A stretch of 64,000 bases of DNA, from NCBI GenBank assembly GCA_934271265.1, contig CAKQRE010000042.1, forward strand, positions 1 to 64,000. The letters run 5' to 3'. Origin of the DNA: an uncultured Clostridia bacterium (GTDB taxonomy: Bacteria > Bacillota > Clostridia > Christensenellales > Borkfalkiaceae). This document shows, piece after piece, positions 7,512-15,950 of this stretch (position 1 is its first letter; each line of letters starts with the position of its first letter). The notes below the pieces were generated by a model that made no database searches, was not told the origin of the DNA, and worked only from the letters and a program-made list of their open reading frames with translations. The translations under genes were made by a program, and so were the position numbers.

Positions 7512-8792
7512 ATGGAAATCAAGCGTGATTTGTATTTGAATCAACTTATCGAAAGAAAACAGAACGGACTTATAAAGGTGATCACGGGTATTCGTAGGTG
7601 CGGTAAATCCTACTTATTGAACACGCTGTTCTATGATTATTTGAAAAAATCGGGAGTGGACGAAAATCATATTATAAAATTCGCATTTGATTCGAGCGTG
7701 GACTTAAAATCGATAGGCGAAAATATCGTTACGCTTGAAAAGGAAAAGCGTAAAGTCGATCCCGATAAGTTTATGACGTATATTCAAAGCAAGATGACGG
7801 ATAAGGAAACGTATTATCTTTTGCTTGACGAAGTGCAACTTCTTGACTGCTTCGAATCGGTGTTGAACGGTTATTTGCACATGGATAACGTTGACGTTTA
7901 CGTAACGGGAAGTAATGCAAAGTTCTTGTCAAAAGATATTATCACCGAGTTTGCAGGGCGTGGCGACGAAATTCATATGCAGCCGCTAAGTTTTGCGGAG
8001 TTTATGTCGGCATATAAAGGCGATAAATACGAAGGACTTACGGAATATATGCTTTACGGCGGTATCCCTATGGTTGTTTTGAGGGAAGGCGCGGAGAATA
8101 AGTCGTTAATGCTAAAACGTCTTTTTGATGAGATTTATATCAGGGATATTGAAACTCGGCATAAGGTCAGAAACAAAGCCGATCTTGAAGATTTGCTTAA
8201 TATTCTGTCCTCGTCTATCGGATCGCTTACAAATCCCGAAAAGTTGAAAAATACTTTTCATTCGGTAAAAAAGTCGAATATAACCTCGGCTACGATAAAA
8301 AAATATCTGGAATACTTTTCCGATTGTTTCTTGGTCGAATCGGCTTCGAGATACGATATAAAAGGAAAAGCGTATATAGATACGCCGCTTAAATATTATT
8401 TTTCCGACCTGGGGCTTAGAAACGCACGCATAAATTTCAGACAGTTCGAGCAACCGCACTCAATGGAAAATATAATCTATAACGAACTTAGGTTGCGTGG
8501 CTTTTCGGTGGACGTCGGCGTTGTAATTACGAAGGAACAAGGCATTAGAAAACAGTTGGAAGTCGATTTTGTATGTAATCTCGGTACAAAACGCTATTAT
8601 ATACAGTCTGCGTACTCTTTGCCGAGCGAGGAAAAGCGTTCTCAGGAGATAAGACCTTTTACGCGAATAGACGATTCGTTCAAAAAAATAGTAATTACGG
8701 GAGATATGTCGCCTACGTATTATAACGACAACGGCGTATTGTTTATGAATATCTTCGATTTTTTGTTGAAACCTGAAAATCTTAATATGTAG
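7512..8792 (+). CDS. AAA family ATPase with DUF4143 domain
   Basis: The 426-residue product belongs to the large AAA_14 plus DUF4143 family of P-loop ATPases found in many copies in anaerobe genomes; their cellular role is unsettled. Visible features are Walker A in ITGIRRCGKSYLL (about residue 25), Walker B in YYLLLDEVQLL (about 110), the following VYVTGSNAKFLS and FAGRGDEIHMQPLSFAEF arginine region, and a C-terminal DUF4143-like nuclease-fold region with LEVDFVCNLGTKRYYIQ (about 360). The start at 7512 follows AGAAAGGCG. Monocistronic, with its own promoter, and more AT-rich than the housekeeping genes before it. It is followed by a kilobase of dispersed repeats, which fits an accessory, horizontally acquired gene. 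Confidence 0.9.
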   Translation: MEIKRDLYLNQLIERKQNGLIKVITGIRRCGKSYLLNTLFYDYLKKSGVDENHIIKFAFDSSVDLKSIGENIVTLEKEKRKVDPDKFMTYIQSKMTDKETYYLLLDEVQLLDCFESVLNGYLHMDNVDVYVTGSNAKFLSKDIITEFAGRGDEIHMQPLSFAEFMSAYKGDKYEGLTEYMLYGGIPMVVLREGAENKSLMLKRLFDEIYIRDIETRHKVRNKADLEDLLNILSSSIGSLTNPEKLKNTFHSVKKSNITSATIKKYLEYFSDCFLVESASRYDIKGKAYIDTPLKYYFSDLGLRNARINFRQFEQPHSMENIIYNELRLRGFSVDVGVVITKEQGIRKQLEVDFVCNLGTKRYYIQSAYSLPSEEKRSQEIRPFTRIDDSFKKIVITGDMSPTYYNDNGVLFMNIFDFLLKPENLNM

Positions 8793-8839
8793 GGGCTGGG
8801 CTATCGGACAAGCTCGGCGTTATAAAAACAAATGGGTAT

Positions 8840-8877
8840 TATGCCGGGCAAGGTTCGTATTACTCTTGTCTGGCATA
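8840..8877. repeat. GCCGGGCAAG hairpin repeat, copy 2
   Basis: TATGCCGGGCAAG (8840-8852) and CTTGTCTGGCATA (8865-8877) form a stem of 13 pairs including two G-T pairs, with a 12-base loop. The same loop and arms recur at 772-802 (partial) and 50701-50738, so this is a dispersed REP-like unit. Confidence 0.8.
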
Positions 8878-8887
8878 CCATAAAACC

Positions 8888-8960
8888 ATGTGCCTTGTCA
8901 TTCTGATCCTGCCTCTTGCGTGGCTTATGAAGAATCTCAAGGCACATAGTTATTTTCGGG
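8888..8960. repeat. 73-bp dispersed repeat, copy A
   Basis: Identical to 9487-9559 except for one base. Contains CATTCTGATCC and GAAGAATCTCAAGG, typical of intergenic repeats with inverse-complementary partners, here near 8980-9027. Confidence 0.85.
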
Positions 8961-9486
8961 GATTGAAACGTTTTTTGCCATTCTCAGATCCTTCGGGAGC
9001 CGGGCAAAGGGGGTCGGCTCAGGATGACAAGACATACACTATATTGTTTTGCCATTCCGACCTGTGAATTTATGTCCGAAGGACAAAAAGGGGGCGCCGC
9101 CGAGGGATCTCAAGGCGTATTTTCTGCAAACGTAATTCAATCCTTCGGATAACCGCTTTTCTTTTTTTCGAAGAGGAGACAACTGCTTTCCGAGTCCGTT
9201 TTCTCCTCTTCGAGCATCACCTTTTTCCGAGAACTCCGTTTATCCCATGCGTGTTTATCATTGCAGTAACTCATCGTACGCCCTTAGTCCTTAAGGGACG
9301 AAGTCTTTATCGGTATTGAAGCTTTAAGATTATATTTGTTTGTGGCGTTTTCTTGTCTCTGTCAGCCCGTCAGGCAGGGCGAAAACTTGGGGGTAGATCC
9401 TTCGCGGGTAGGGCTACGGGGTCGGCTCAGGATGACGAGAATGGCTTCGGATTATTGCGGCAAAACGCGAAGAACCGAAATAGAAA

Positions 9487-9559
9487 ATGTGCCTTGTCAT
9501 TCTGATCCTGCCTCTTGCGTGGCTTATGAAGAATCTCAAGGCGCATAGTTATTTTCGGG
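9487..9559. repeat. 73-bp dispersed repeat, copy B
   Basis: Second copy of the 8888-8960 unit, 599 bp downstream and in the same orientation, with one difference (GGCGCATAG instead of GGCACATAG). Confidence 0.85.
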
Positions 9560-9710
9560 AATTTAAAGTTTCTTACCATTCTCAGATCCTTCGTAAGCCT
9601 AAGCCTATCAATCATTTTACAACAAAGATCGGTTGATAACGGCAAATGCCGTTTTTGAAGAAATATTAACAACAAATGCGCACAAGATTGACATATAAAT
9701 TTTAATATAC

Positions 9711-9739
9711 TTGATTTTTTTGATAAATAATGGTATAAT
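9711..9739 (+). promoter_or_regulatory. Promoter of the Cys-repeat lipoprotein gene
   Basis: TTGATT (9711-9716) and TATAAT (9734-9739), spacer 17 bp, 78 bp before the ATG. Confidence 0.75.
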
Positions 9740-9816
9740 CGATACAAAAGAGATACAATCGTCTGCTTTGGTCTGATTTTGCGGCGATGTTACGTATCGG
9801 AAAACGGAGGCAAAAA

Positions 9817-10149
9817 ATGACAGATAACGAAAAGGTAAAATCGGGGAAAGTTTGCATGCCGAAACATTCGGCGGTTTTTCTGCTCGCAGTGCTTTTGATC
9901 TTTTCTGTTGCTTTTATGTGTTCCTGCGGTAAAACGACAGGCGTTGTCACGCCGGGAGAAGGGGACGGCGGAAATACGGAACACGTGCATGTATACGAAA
10001 ATGTGGCAGATCAAAAATATCTTTTCGAAAAAGCAACATGTACGCATGGGAACATCTATTACGTTTCCTGCGTAGAATGCGGCGAAACGGGAAAGGACAC
10101 CTTTGAGGACGGCGAGGGAACATTCCTTCGCGGAAATTCCTATGGATAA
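9817..10149 (+). pseudogene. 5' part of a frameshifted Cys-repeat surface lipoprotein
   Basis: Starts at ATG 9817 after CGGAGG and encodes a lipoprotein-type signal: a positive start, the hydrophobic stretch AVFLLAVLLIFSVAFM and a Cys right after it (CSC, about residue 36), so export and lipid anchoring are expected. It then holds the first copy of the Cys-rich repeat (CTHGNIYYVSCVECGE). The frame ends at 10149, but the next frame (from 10103) continues the same repeat pattern. Reading the GAGGGAA at about 10115-10121 as GAGGAA joins the two into one product of about 1,400 residues with a clean DGEEHSFAEI junction. Either a one-base insertion has disabled the gene or the base is an assembly error. 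Confidence 0.8.
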
Positions 10150-13100
10150 AGCGTTGAAATCGGTTGCCGATTGCGAGAATCCCGCCTTCTATTTTGCTGT
10201 TTGTACCGTATGCGACGAAGTAAATTTCGGACAGGGTTACTACAGCGTGGGAGAACCGCTCGGACACGACTATGTCGAGTTGGTAAACAACGATCGCCTT
10301 GCGAGTCCCGCTAACTGTTCCGAACCGGCAGTTTATTATAAATCGTGCAGTCGTTGCGGAGCGGTATGCGGTGAGACCTTTACGTGCGGCGAGCCGACGG
10401 GAGTACATACCTATATTGCAAAAGTCGACCCCGATTATCTGTTTCGTGAGGGAACGTGTACGCACGGACCGACGTATTTTATGCAATGTTCCGTTTGCGG
10501 ACGTTCGAGCGAATGGGATACGAATGCGAGTTTTGTCGATCATAACGGACCTAAAGGAGATCACTGTTTCGCGAGTTTTCGTGAGTCGAAAAAATATCTG
10601 GCGGAGCGCGCCGACTGCCGGCACGGAAATATTTATTATTTTTCGTGCGAATATTGTGATCTGAGCAGCAAAGGAACGGCTTTCGAGTCTACGTTTGACG
10701 ACGGCAGACGGGCAGAGCACAATTACGTGGAAAACACGGCGGCAGAGGGTGCGTTGTATCAAAATGCCGACTGCACGACGCCTGCAATTTATTATAAAAC
10801 CTGTTCCGTTTGCGGGGAAACAAACGGCTCAACCTTTACCGTCGGCAAAGAACTCGGACATGACTTTATCGAAGAAGCAAGCCTTACATACCAGGACGCG
10901 GACGCTACGTGTACGGAAAAAGCCAGGTATTATAAACATTGTTCGAGATGCAGTGCATGGGGAGAAACTTTTGAAGTCGGTGAACCGTTAGGACATGCTT
11001 TTGATAGGGTAGATTATTCCCCCAGAGCGTTAAAGACTTCTGCGACGTGCGTGGATAATGAGGTGTATTATTATTCTTGCAGCAGATATTGTAATGCCAT
11101 AAGCGATACTTTGACCTTCGAAAAGGACTATTCTGCGCTCGGGCACAGTTATACTCTTGAAATAGCAACCGAAGAATATTTATTTCGGCCGGCGACGTGC
11201 AAGGAGAAAGCAAAATATCTGAAAGCTTGTGAGCGTTGCAACGAAAAATCAGAGATACCCTACGATTGGTGTTTTTTCGAGGCCGGGGATTATGCTCCGC
11301 ATAAGTGGAGAGAGGAAGTAGGATATAATGAGACAACTCTTAAATCTGCAGCCACTTGTGAAAGCAGTGCCGTTCATTATAAAACATGCAGCATATGCCA
11401 AATACTGAGCGACACGGAAACATTTGAGTACGGTGAACCCCTCGGACATAAACTATTAACCATATATCACTACAAAGAAAACTTAAACGATCGCAACTAT
11501 ATAGCGGATAAATGCTCGAGGGAAGGTTGCACGCATAGTGAGGAAAGGGCTCTTGTAGTTCCCGAAAACAGCAATATATATAACTTTATTTTTGATCCGA
11601 TGATCATAACGGATACGGACAGAACTCTCTATTGCAGGATCACAGGATACAAAACATTCTATGGCGACGACAGAGACGTCAACCTTGTTGTTCCGGAAAC
11701 ATGGAGCGGTGCTAAAATTAAATATCTTGATATAAAAGATGAGGGCTATGCCGTAGAAACGCTTACCCTGAACGAATCCATGGTTTCATGTTTCTGGAAG
11801 TCAGATTCTATCAGAAGGATTATTTCCTCTCATAAAGTAGGTATCGATGTCAGTCCGGAATGTTCCGTTTGTTATACTTGCAGCGGAACGCCGACCTTTA
11901 ATTCGATCATGGGTAGACCGGCACTTGAGTTTTACGATTATTTAGAGGAAAGAGCAAACGACGATTACGAATATATGGTTTGCAAGGGTACAGACGGCGA
12001 ATATATCTCGATCAAGAAATATATCGGCGGCGATATCTATGTAGAGATACCGGAGACGATCGACGGTTATCCCGTAAAGTATCTGGCGGCAAGATCGTTT
12101 CAGTCGGATACCATAAAGAGAATTACCGTTCCCGATTGCGTGGAAACGGCAATAAAGCCGTTCGGCAGCGATTCAACACCGGGACATACTTTGTCGTTGG
12201 AGATGGTCTTTATGGAGGGAATGAAGGACCCTGCCGGCTGGAACGACTTTTTTGACGGACATACTCAAGTGCATCGGACGTATTTGTATTATTACGGGGT
12301 GAAAAATTCGGGACTGTATCAGTACAGCGACTCGGTAGCGTTTGATTATTTAGTTTACACCGACGACGGAACAAATTACAAGGCGATGATCCTAAAGGCT
12401 TTGTTTACGGAGAGTGAAGAGCCAGCTAAAAGCGGCTATTCTATCTTTTTGCCCGAAACGATCGACGGCGTGAGACTTTCCATAATAGGTAAGAAAGCAT
12501 TTGAAAATGCAAATTTGGCTTCGATAGATTTACTGAAAATCACGGAAATCGGGGATTATGCATTTTACAATTGCCAGAATCTTACGCGCGTGAAATTAGG
12601 ACCGGAACTTAAAAGCGTCGGGGACTTCGCGTTCAGGGATTGTCCTCTGATCACGGTAACCGACGACGGATCAACGGGTAAGACAGTACAACCGGGTTCG
12701 ACCGAAGGAATTGAAACGATAGGCGATTATGCGTTTTGTGATTGTGAATTAACCGAGTTTTCGTTTGGCGCTCAATTGAAGTCGATAGGGGTATTCGCAT
12801 TCGGATATAATAAGTTGACCGAGGTCACATTACCCGATAACCTTGAAAGTTTAGGGAGAGATACTTTTTCGTTTAACAGTATACGGGTTTTAAATTTCGG
12901 AACGAATAAAAAACTTCATGAAATTCCGAGTGGTGCATTTTCCGATAATCCGATCATAGTATCCGACAATAAAACGTTTCTCGAGATACCGTCAAGCGTT
13001 TATACGATCGGAGCGGATGCGTTTGGGGGAAATCGGGAATTGCACAAAGTGGTGATCCATTCGCAAACCGTCGACAGTTATGCGTTCGACAGATGCGAAA

Positions 13101-14026
13101 AACTTACGTCCGTTGTTCTGAGCCCTTATACGCAAAATTTCGGTAAAGAAAACCCGTTCAGACAATGTCTTAACCTTTCGAATATTCAATATAGCGGAAC
13201 TTTGTCCAATCCGAAATACATGTCGGGATACGATAAGTCCGGTTCCGGTTCGTCGGCTCTTACCGAGCTTAACTGTATTTACGATGTGGAAACAAACACC
13301 ATAATCTCAGGTTGTAAAAATACGGTTATTCCGGATTTTATTACGGGATTCGGAGAATCGGCGTTCTACGGAATGGGAATTGAGTATATTTACATCCCGA
13401 AGACCGTTACGACGTTTGGCGCAAAATCATTATATAACGTAAAGCAAGTATTCCTGGAGAGTGAAGTAAATCCGCTGACAGACAAGACGTCAAATTATTG
13501 CGATAGGGCGATGACGGGTATTTACAAGATATACGAGAGGAATTCCGTTGTATATGCGATATATAAAACCGAAAACGAATATACCGCTACCGTTGTATAT
13601 GCCGTGAAATCTACTTTCGAAACGAACGGCGTCGGCGGAAAGGTCACGATATTAAGCTATATTGATATAGACACGTGGAATATAGCATACGTGACGAAAA
13701 TCAACGACTATGTGTTTAGCGACTGCACGGAAATCAAAGAAATCGTGCTTGCAAGCGACGAGGCTGATATGAGGCTTGCGGAAATCGGTGAGGGCGCATT
13801 TAAAGGCTGCTCGTCTTTGATCGTTTCTTGCTGGACGACCTCGATAAAAAAAGTCGGAAAAGACGCCTTCGTCGGAACGACCGTATCCATGATCCGATTC
13901 TACGAGATCGAAAAAGGAAAAGAATTCGAGGGCGTTGAAATAGGCGAAGGAAACGAAACGCTTACCGGTTCTGCAAGTAAGCTCTACTACGACAAGGATC
14001 ATCCGTTGCCGGACACAAAAATTTAA
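10103..14026 (+). CDS. Large Cys-repeat and BspA-like leucine-rich repeat surface protein (3' part of frameshifted gene)
   Basis: The 1,307-residue frame opens at a TTG without ribosome site, so it is most likely the body of the gene that starts at 9817. The first third has nine more copies of a module of about 45 residues with C-x6-YY-x2-C-x2-C, for example CSEPAVYYKSCSRCG and CTTPAIYYKTCSVCG, each followed by a GEPLGH-type turn. From about residue 640 it changes to BspA-type leucine-rich repeats (LRR_5) such as IETIGDYAFCDCELTEF and LTEVTLPDNLESLG. BspA-type proteins act in surface adhesion; the Cys modules could bind metal or be disulphide-linked, which is inference. No LPXTG or transmembrane anchor is seen at the C-terminus, consistent with N-terminal lipid anchoring. 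Single gene, flanked by repeats and a strong terminator. Confidence 0.85.
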   Translation: MRTAREHSFAEIPMDKALKSVADCENPAFYFAVCTVCDEVNFGQGYYSVGEPLGHDYVELVNNDRLASPANCSEPAVYYKSCSRCGAVCGETFTCGEPTGVHTYIAKVDPDYLFREGTCTHGPTYFMQCSVCGRSSEWDTNASFVDHNGPKGDHCFASFRESKKYLAERADCRHGNIYYFSCEYCDLSSKGTAFESTFDDGRRAEHNYVENTAAEGALYQNADCTTPAIYYKTCSVCGETNGSTFTVGKELGHDFIEEASLTYQDADATCTEKARYYKHCSRCSAWGETFEVGEPLGHAFDRVDYSPRALKTSATCVDNEVYYYSCSRYCNAISDTLTFEKDYSALGHSYTLEIATEEYLFRPATCKEKAKYLKACERCNEKSEIPYDWCFFEAGDYAPHKWREEVGYNETTLKSAATCESSAVHYKTCSICQILSDTETFEYGEPLGHKLLTIYHYKENLNDRNYIADKCSREGCTHSEERALVVPENSNIYNFIFDPMIITDTDRTLYCRITGYKTFYGDDRDVNLVVPETWSGAKIKYLDIKDEGYAVETLTLNESMVSCFWKSDSIRRIISSHKVGIDVSPECSVCYTCSGTPTFNSIMGRPALEFYDYLEERANDDYEYMVCKGTDGEYISIKKYIGGDIYVEIPETIDGYPVKYLAARSFQSDTIKRITVPDCVETAIKPFGSDSTPGHTLSLEMVFMEGMKDPAGWNDFFDGHTQVHRTYLYYYGVKNSGLYQYSDSVAFDYLVYTDDGTNYKAMILKALFTESEEPAKSGYSIFLPETIDGVRLSIIGKKAFENANLASIDLLKITEIGDYAFYNCQNLTRVKLGPELKSVGDFAFRDCPLITVTDDGSTGKTVQPGSTEGIETIGDYAFCDCELTEFSFGAQLKSIGVFAFGYNKLTEVTLPDNLESLGRDTFSFNSIRVLNFGTNKKLHEIPSGAFSDNPIIVSDNKTFLEIPSSVYTIGADAFGGNRELHKVVIHSQTVDSYAFDRCEKLTSVVLSPYTQNFGKENPFRQCLNLSNIQYSGTLSNPKYMSGYDKSGSGSSALTELNCIYDVETNTIISGCKNTVIPDFITGFGESAFYGMGIEYIYIPKTVTTFGAKSLYNVKQVFLESEVNPLTDKTSNYCDRAMTGIYKIYERNSVVYAIYKTENEYTATVVYAVKSTFETNGVGGKVTILSYIDIDTWNIAYVTKINDYVFSDCTEIKEIVLASDEADMRLAEIGEGAFKGCSSLIVSCWTTSIKKVGKDAFVGTTVSMIRFYEIEKGKEFEGVEIGEGNETLTGSASKLYYDKDHPLPDTKI

Positions 14027-14048
14027 GGCGAGTTGACGGAAACAACAG

Positions 14049-14088
14049 AGATACACCACGAAATTTTTCTATTTTCGGGGTGTATCTT
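14049..14088 (+). terminator. Terminator after the LRR surface protein
   Basis: AGATACACC-CGAAAA pairs with TTTTCG-GGTGTATCT across an AT-rich loop; TTTC follows. Confidence 0.75.
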
Positions 14089-14127
14089 TCGTATTATCCC
14101 CGGAACGGAAAGCCGGGTTTTGACAAG

Positions 14128-14187
14128 CGATCTCTTCCCTTTGAATCCGCCGGAAGCGTGCGGGGCGGGAAGAGATCGTTTTCTTTT
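14128..14187 (+). terminator. Second strong hairpin terminator
   Basis: CGATCTCTTCCC (14128-14139) is perfectly complementary to GGGAAGAGATCG (14167-14178), followed by TTTTCTTTT. It lies 40 bp after the first hairpin and just before the next promoter, so it insulates the ACT-domain operon. Confidence 0.8.
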
Positions 14188-14229
14188 ACGAAAATTTTAC
14201 TTTCCCGAAAAAAATCTATTCCGTTATTC

Positions 14230-14258
14230 TTGTTTTTTTGCTACGATTTTAGTATAAT
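14230..14258 (+). promoter_or_regulatory. Promoter of the ACT-DUF711 operon
   Basis: TTGTTT (14230-14235) and TATAAT (14253-14258), spacer 17 bp, 46 bp before the GTG start. Confidence 0.7.
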
Positions 14259-14304
14259 AAGAGGGAAAAAAGGAAAAGAGATTCTTTTCGGCCGGAGGGT
14301 GTTT

Positions 14305-14574
14305 GTGAAAGCATTTATAACGGTACTCGGCAAAGATAAGCCGGGCATCATCGCAAAAATTACGGGGCTGCTTGCGGATCGCGAAGTGAACGTGGAAGAC
14401 ATCAGCCAGACGATCATGCAGGGTAATTTTACCATGATTATGCTCGTTTCGCTTGAAAAGGCAGAAGTAACGATTTCCGCGCTTTCGGAAGCGTTCGATA
14501 AACTCGGGAAAGAGATCGGCGTTGAGATCTTCGTCCGCAGCGATAAGATTTACGACGCGATGCACAGGGTGTAA
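14305..14574 (+). CDS. ACT domain-containing protein (UPF0237 family)
   Basis: An 89-residue stand-alone ACT domain, cytoplasmic and probably a small-molecule sensor; its ligand is not known. The start KAFITVLGKDKPGIIAKITG has the glycine-rich ACT loop, followed by LADREVNVEDISQTIMQGNFTMIMLV. The GTG at 14305 follows CGGAGGG at proper distance; longer in-frame starts run through the terminator and promoter and are rejected. The stop is separated by one base from the next gene, and this pairing with a DUF711/PFL-family gene is conserved in Bacillota, suggesting joint function. Confidence 0.92.
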   Translation: MKAFITVLGKDKPGIIAKITGLLADREVNVEDISQTIMQGNFTMIMLVSLEKAEVTISALSEAFDKLGKEIGVEIFVRSDKIYDAMHRV

Positions 14575-14575
14575 T

Positions 14576-15931
14576 ATGATCGATCATGCAGACATACTGG
14601 AAACGATAAATATGGTAAGGAAAGACCATTTCGACGTGAGAACGGTCACGATGGGTCTTTCCCTTTTATCCTGCATTTCCGCCACGGCGGAAGAAACGGC
14701 GAAAAAGTGCTACGATCTGATCTGCCGCCGGGCAGGAGATCTCGTGAAAACGGCGAACGAACTTTCCTGCACTTACGGCGTGCCGATCGTAAACAAACGG
14801 ATCTCCGTCACCCCCGTTTCCCTTCTTTGCGAACCGTTCGGCGGCGACGGCAGAAAGATCGCGCATGCACTCGACAAAGCAGGGAAAGAAGTCGGCGTCG
14901 ATTTTGTCGGCGGATACAGCGCGCTCGTTCCGAAGGGAATGACGGCGCAGGAACGGAATTTTCTGCATACGATCCCCGAGGTGCTCAGAGATACCGATAT
15001 TCTCTGTTCTTCCGTAAACGTAGGATCCACCCGTTCGGGCATCAATCTCGACGCGATCGATCTGATCGGAAAAATCGTAAAAGAAACGGCAGACTTAACT
15101 TCCGATCGGGACGGTTTCGGTTGCGCGAAATTCGTCGCTTTTTGTAATGCGGTAGAAGACAACCCGTTTATGGCGGGGGCTTTTCACGGCGTGGGCGAAG
15201 GGGAGTGTGTGATCAGCGTAGGGATTTCCGGTCCCGGCGTGGTTTATCACGCGCTGAAGGACGTTCCTCACGCAAACGTGACGGAAATGGCGGAAACGAT
15301 CAAGAGAACGGCGTTCAAGATCACCCGCGTGGGCGAGCTTATCGCGAAAGAATCGGCAAAGAGGCTCGGTGCGGAATTCGGTATCGTCGATCTTTCCCTT
15401 GCGCCGACTCCCGTAGAGGGTGACAGCGTCGGGCGGATCCTCGAGGAAATGGGGCTTGAAAAAGTCGGAACGCACGGAACGACGGCTTGTCTTGCTATTT
15501 TAAACGACGCCGTAAAAAAGGGCGGCATGATGGCAAGTTCGAAAGTCGGCGGGCTTTCCGGGGCGTTCATCCCCGTCAGCGAGGATATCGGCATGATCGA
15601 GGGTGCGCAAAGCGGAACGCTTTCCCTGGATAAACTCGAGGCGATGACCGCTGTGTGCAGCGTGGGTATCGATATGGTCGCCGTACCGGGAGATACGCCC
15701 GCTTCCACGATTTCCGCCATATTGGCAGACGAAGCGGCGATCGGTATGGTAAACAATAAAACGACGGCTGTCAGAATTATTCCCGTTCCGGGAAAGACCG
15801 TAGGAGATACGGCGGAATTCGGCGGATTGCTCGGGTTTGCTCCGATCATGGCGGTGAAGGCGCCTTCCGCCGAAAAATTTATTTCGAGGGGCGGGCAGAT
15901 CCCCGCGCCGGCGCACGGCAACAAAAACTGA
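14576..15931 (+). CDS. PFL family protein (DUF711 / UPF0210)
   Basis: A 451-residue cytoplasmic protein of the UPF0210 family, structurally related to pyruvate formate-lyase-like barrels but without demonstrated reaction. It begins MIDHADILETINMVRKDHFDVRTVTMGLSL, the family N-terminus, and carries conserved glycine-rich segments such as SVNVGSTRSGIN and GISGPGVVYHAL, and LAPTPVEGDSVG. The ATG at 14576 comes directly after the ACT gene stop, so translation is probably coupled. The length fits the family. Confidence 0.93.
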   Translation: MIDHADILETINMVRKDHFDVRTVTMGLSLLSCISATAEETAKKCYDLICRRAGDLVKTANELSCTYGVPIVNKRISVTPVSLLCEPFGGDGRKIAHALDKAGKEVGVDFVGGYSALVPKGMTAQERNFLHTIPEVLRDTDILCSSVNVGSTRSGINLDAIDLIGKIVKETADLTSDRDGFGCAKFVAFCNAVEDNPFMAGAFHGVGEGECVISVGISGPGVVYHALKDVPHANVTEMAETIKRTAFKITRVGELIAKESAKRLGAEFGIVDLSLAPTPVEGDSVGRILEEMGLEKVGTHGTTACLAILNDAVKKGGMMASSKVGGLSGAFIPVSEDIGMIEGAQSGTLSLDKLEAMTAVCSVGIDMVAVPGDTPASTISAILADEAAIGMVNNKTTAVRIIPVPGKTVGDTAEFGGLLGFAPIMAVKAPSAEKFISRGGQIPAPAHGNKN

Positions 15932-15950
15932 ACGAGAGGCATCGATTATT

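Larger units (their letters stand above)
8793..9710. repeat. Gene-free stretch made of dispersed repeats
   Basis: No gene is supported between the ATPase and the next promoter. The stretch contains a 73-bp direct repeat (8888-8960 and 9487-9559, one mismatch), a shared GGGGTCGGCTCAGGATGAC segment (about 9010-9027 and 9419-9435), the hairpin repeat at 8840-8877, and a 12-bp inverted repeat TCGAAGAGGAGA / TCTCCTCTTCGA (9168-9179, 9202-9213). The GTCATTCTGAT...GAAGAATCTCAAGG and AGATCCTTCG...CTCAGGATGAC segments are imperfect inverse complements of each other, the style of a dispersed palindromic element. Confidence 0.7.
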
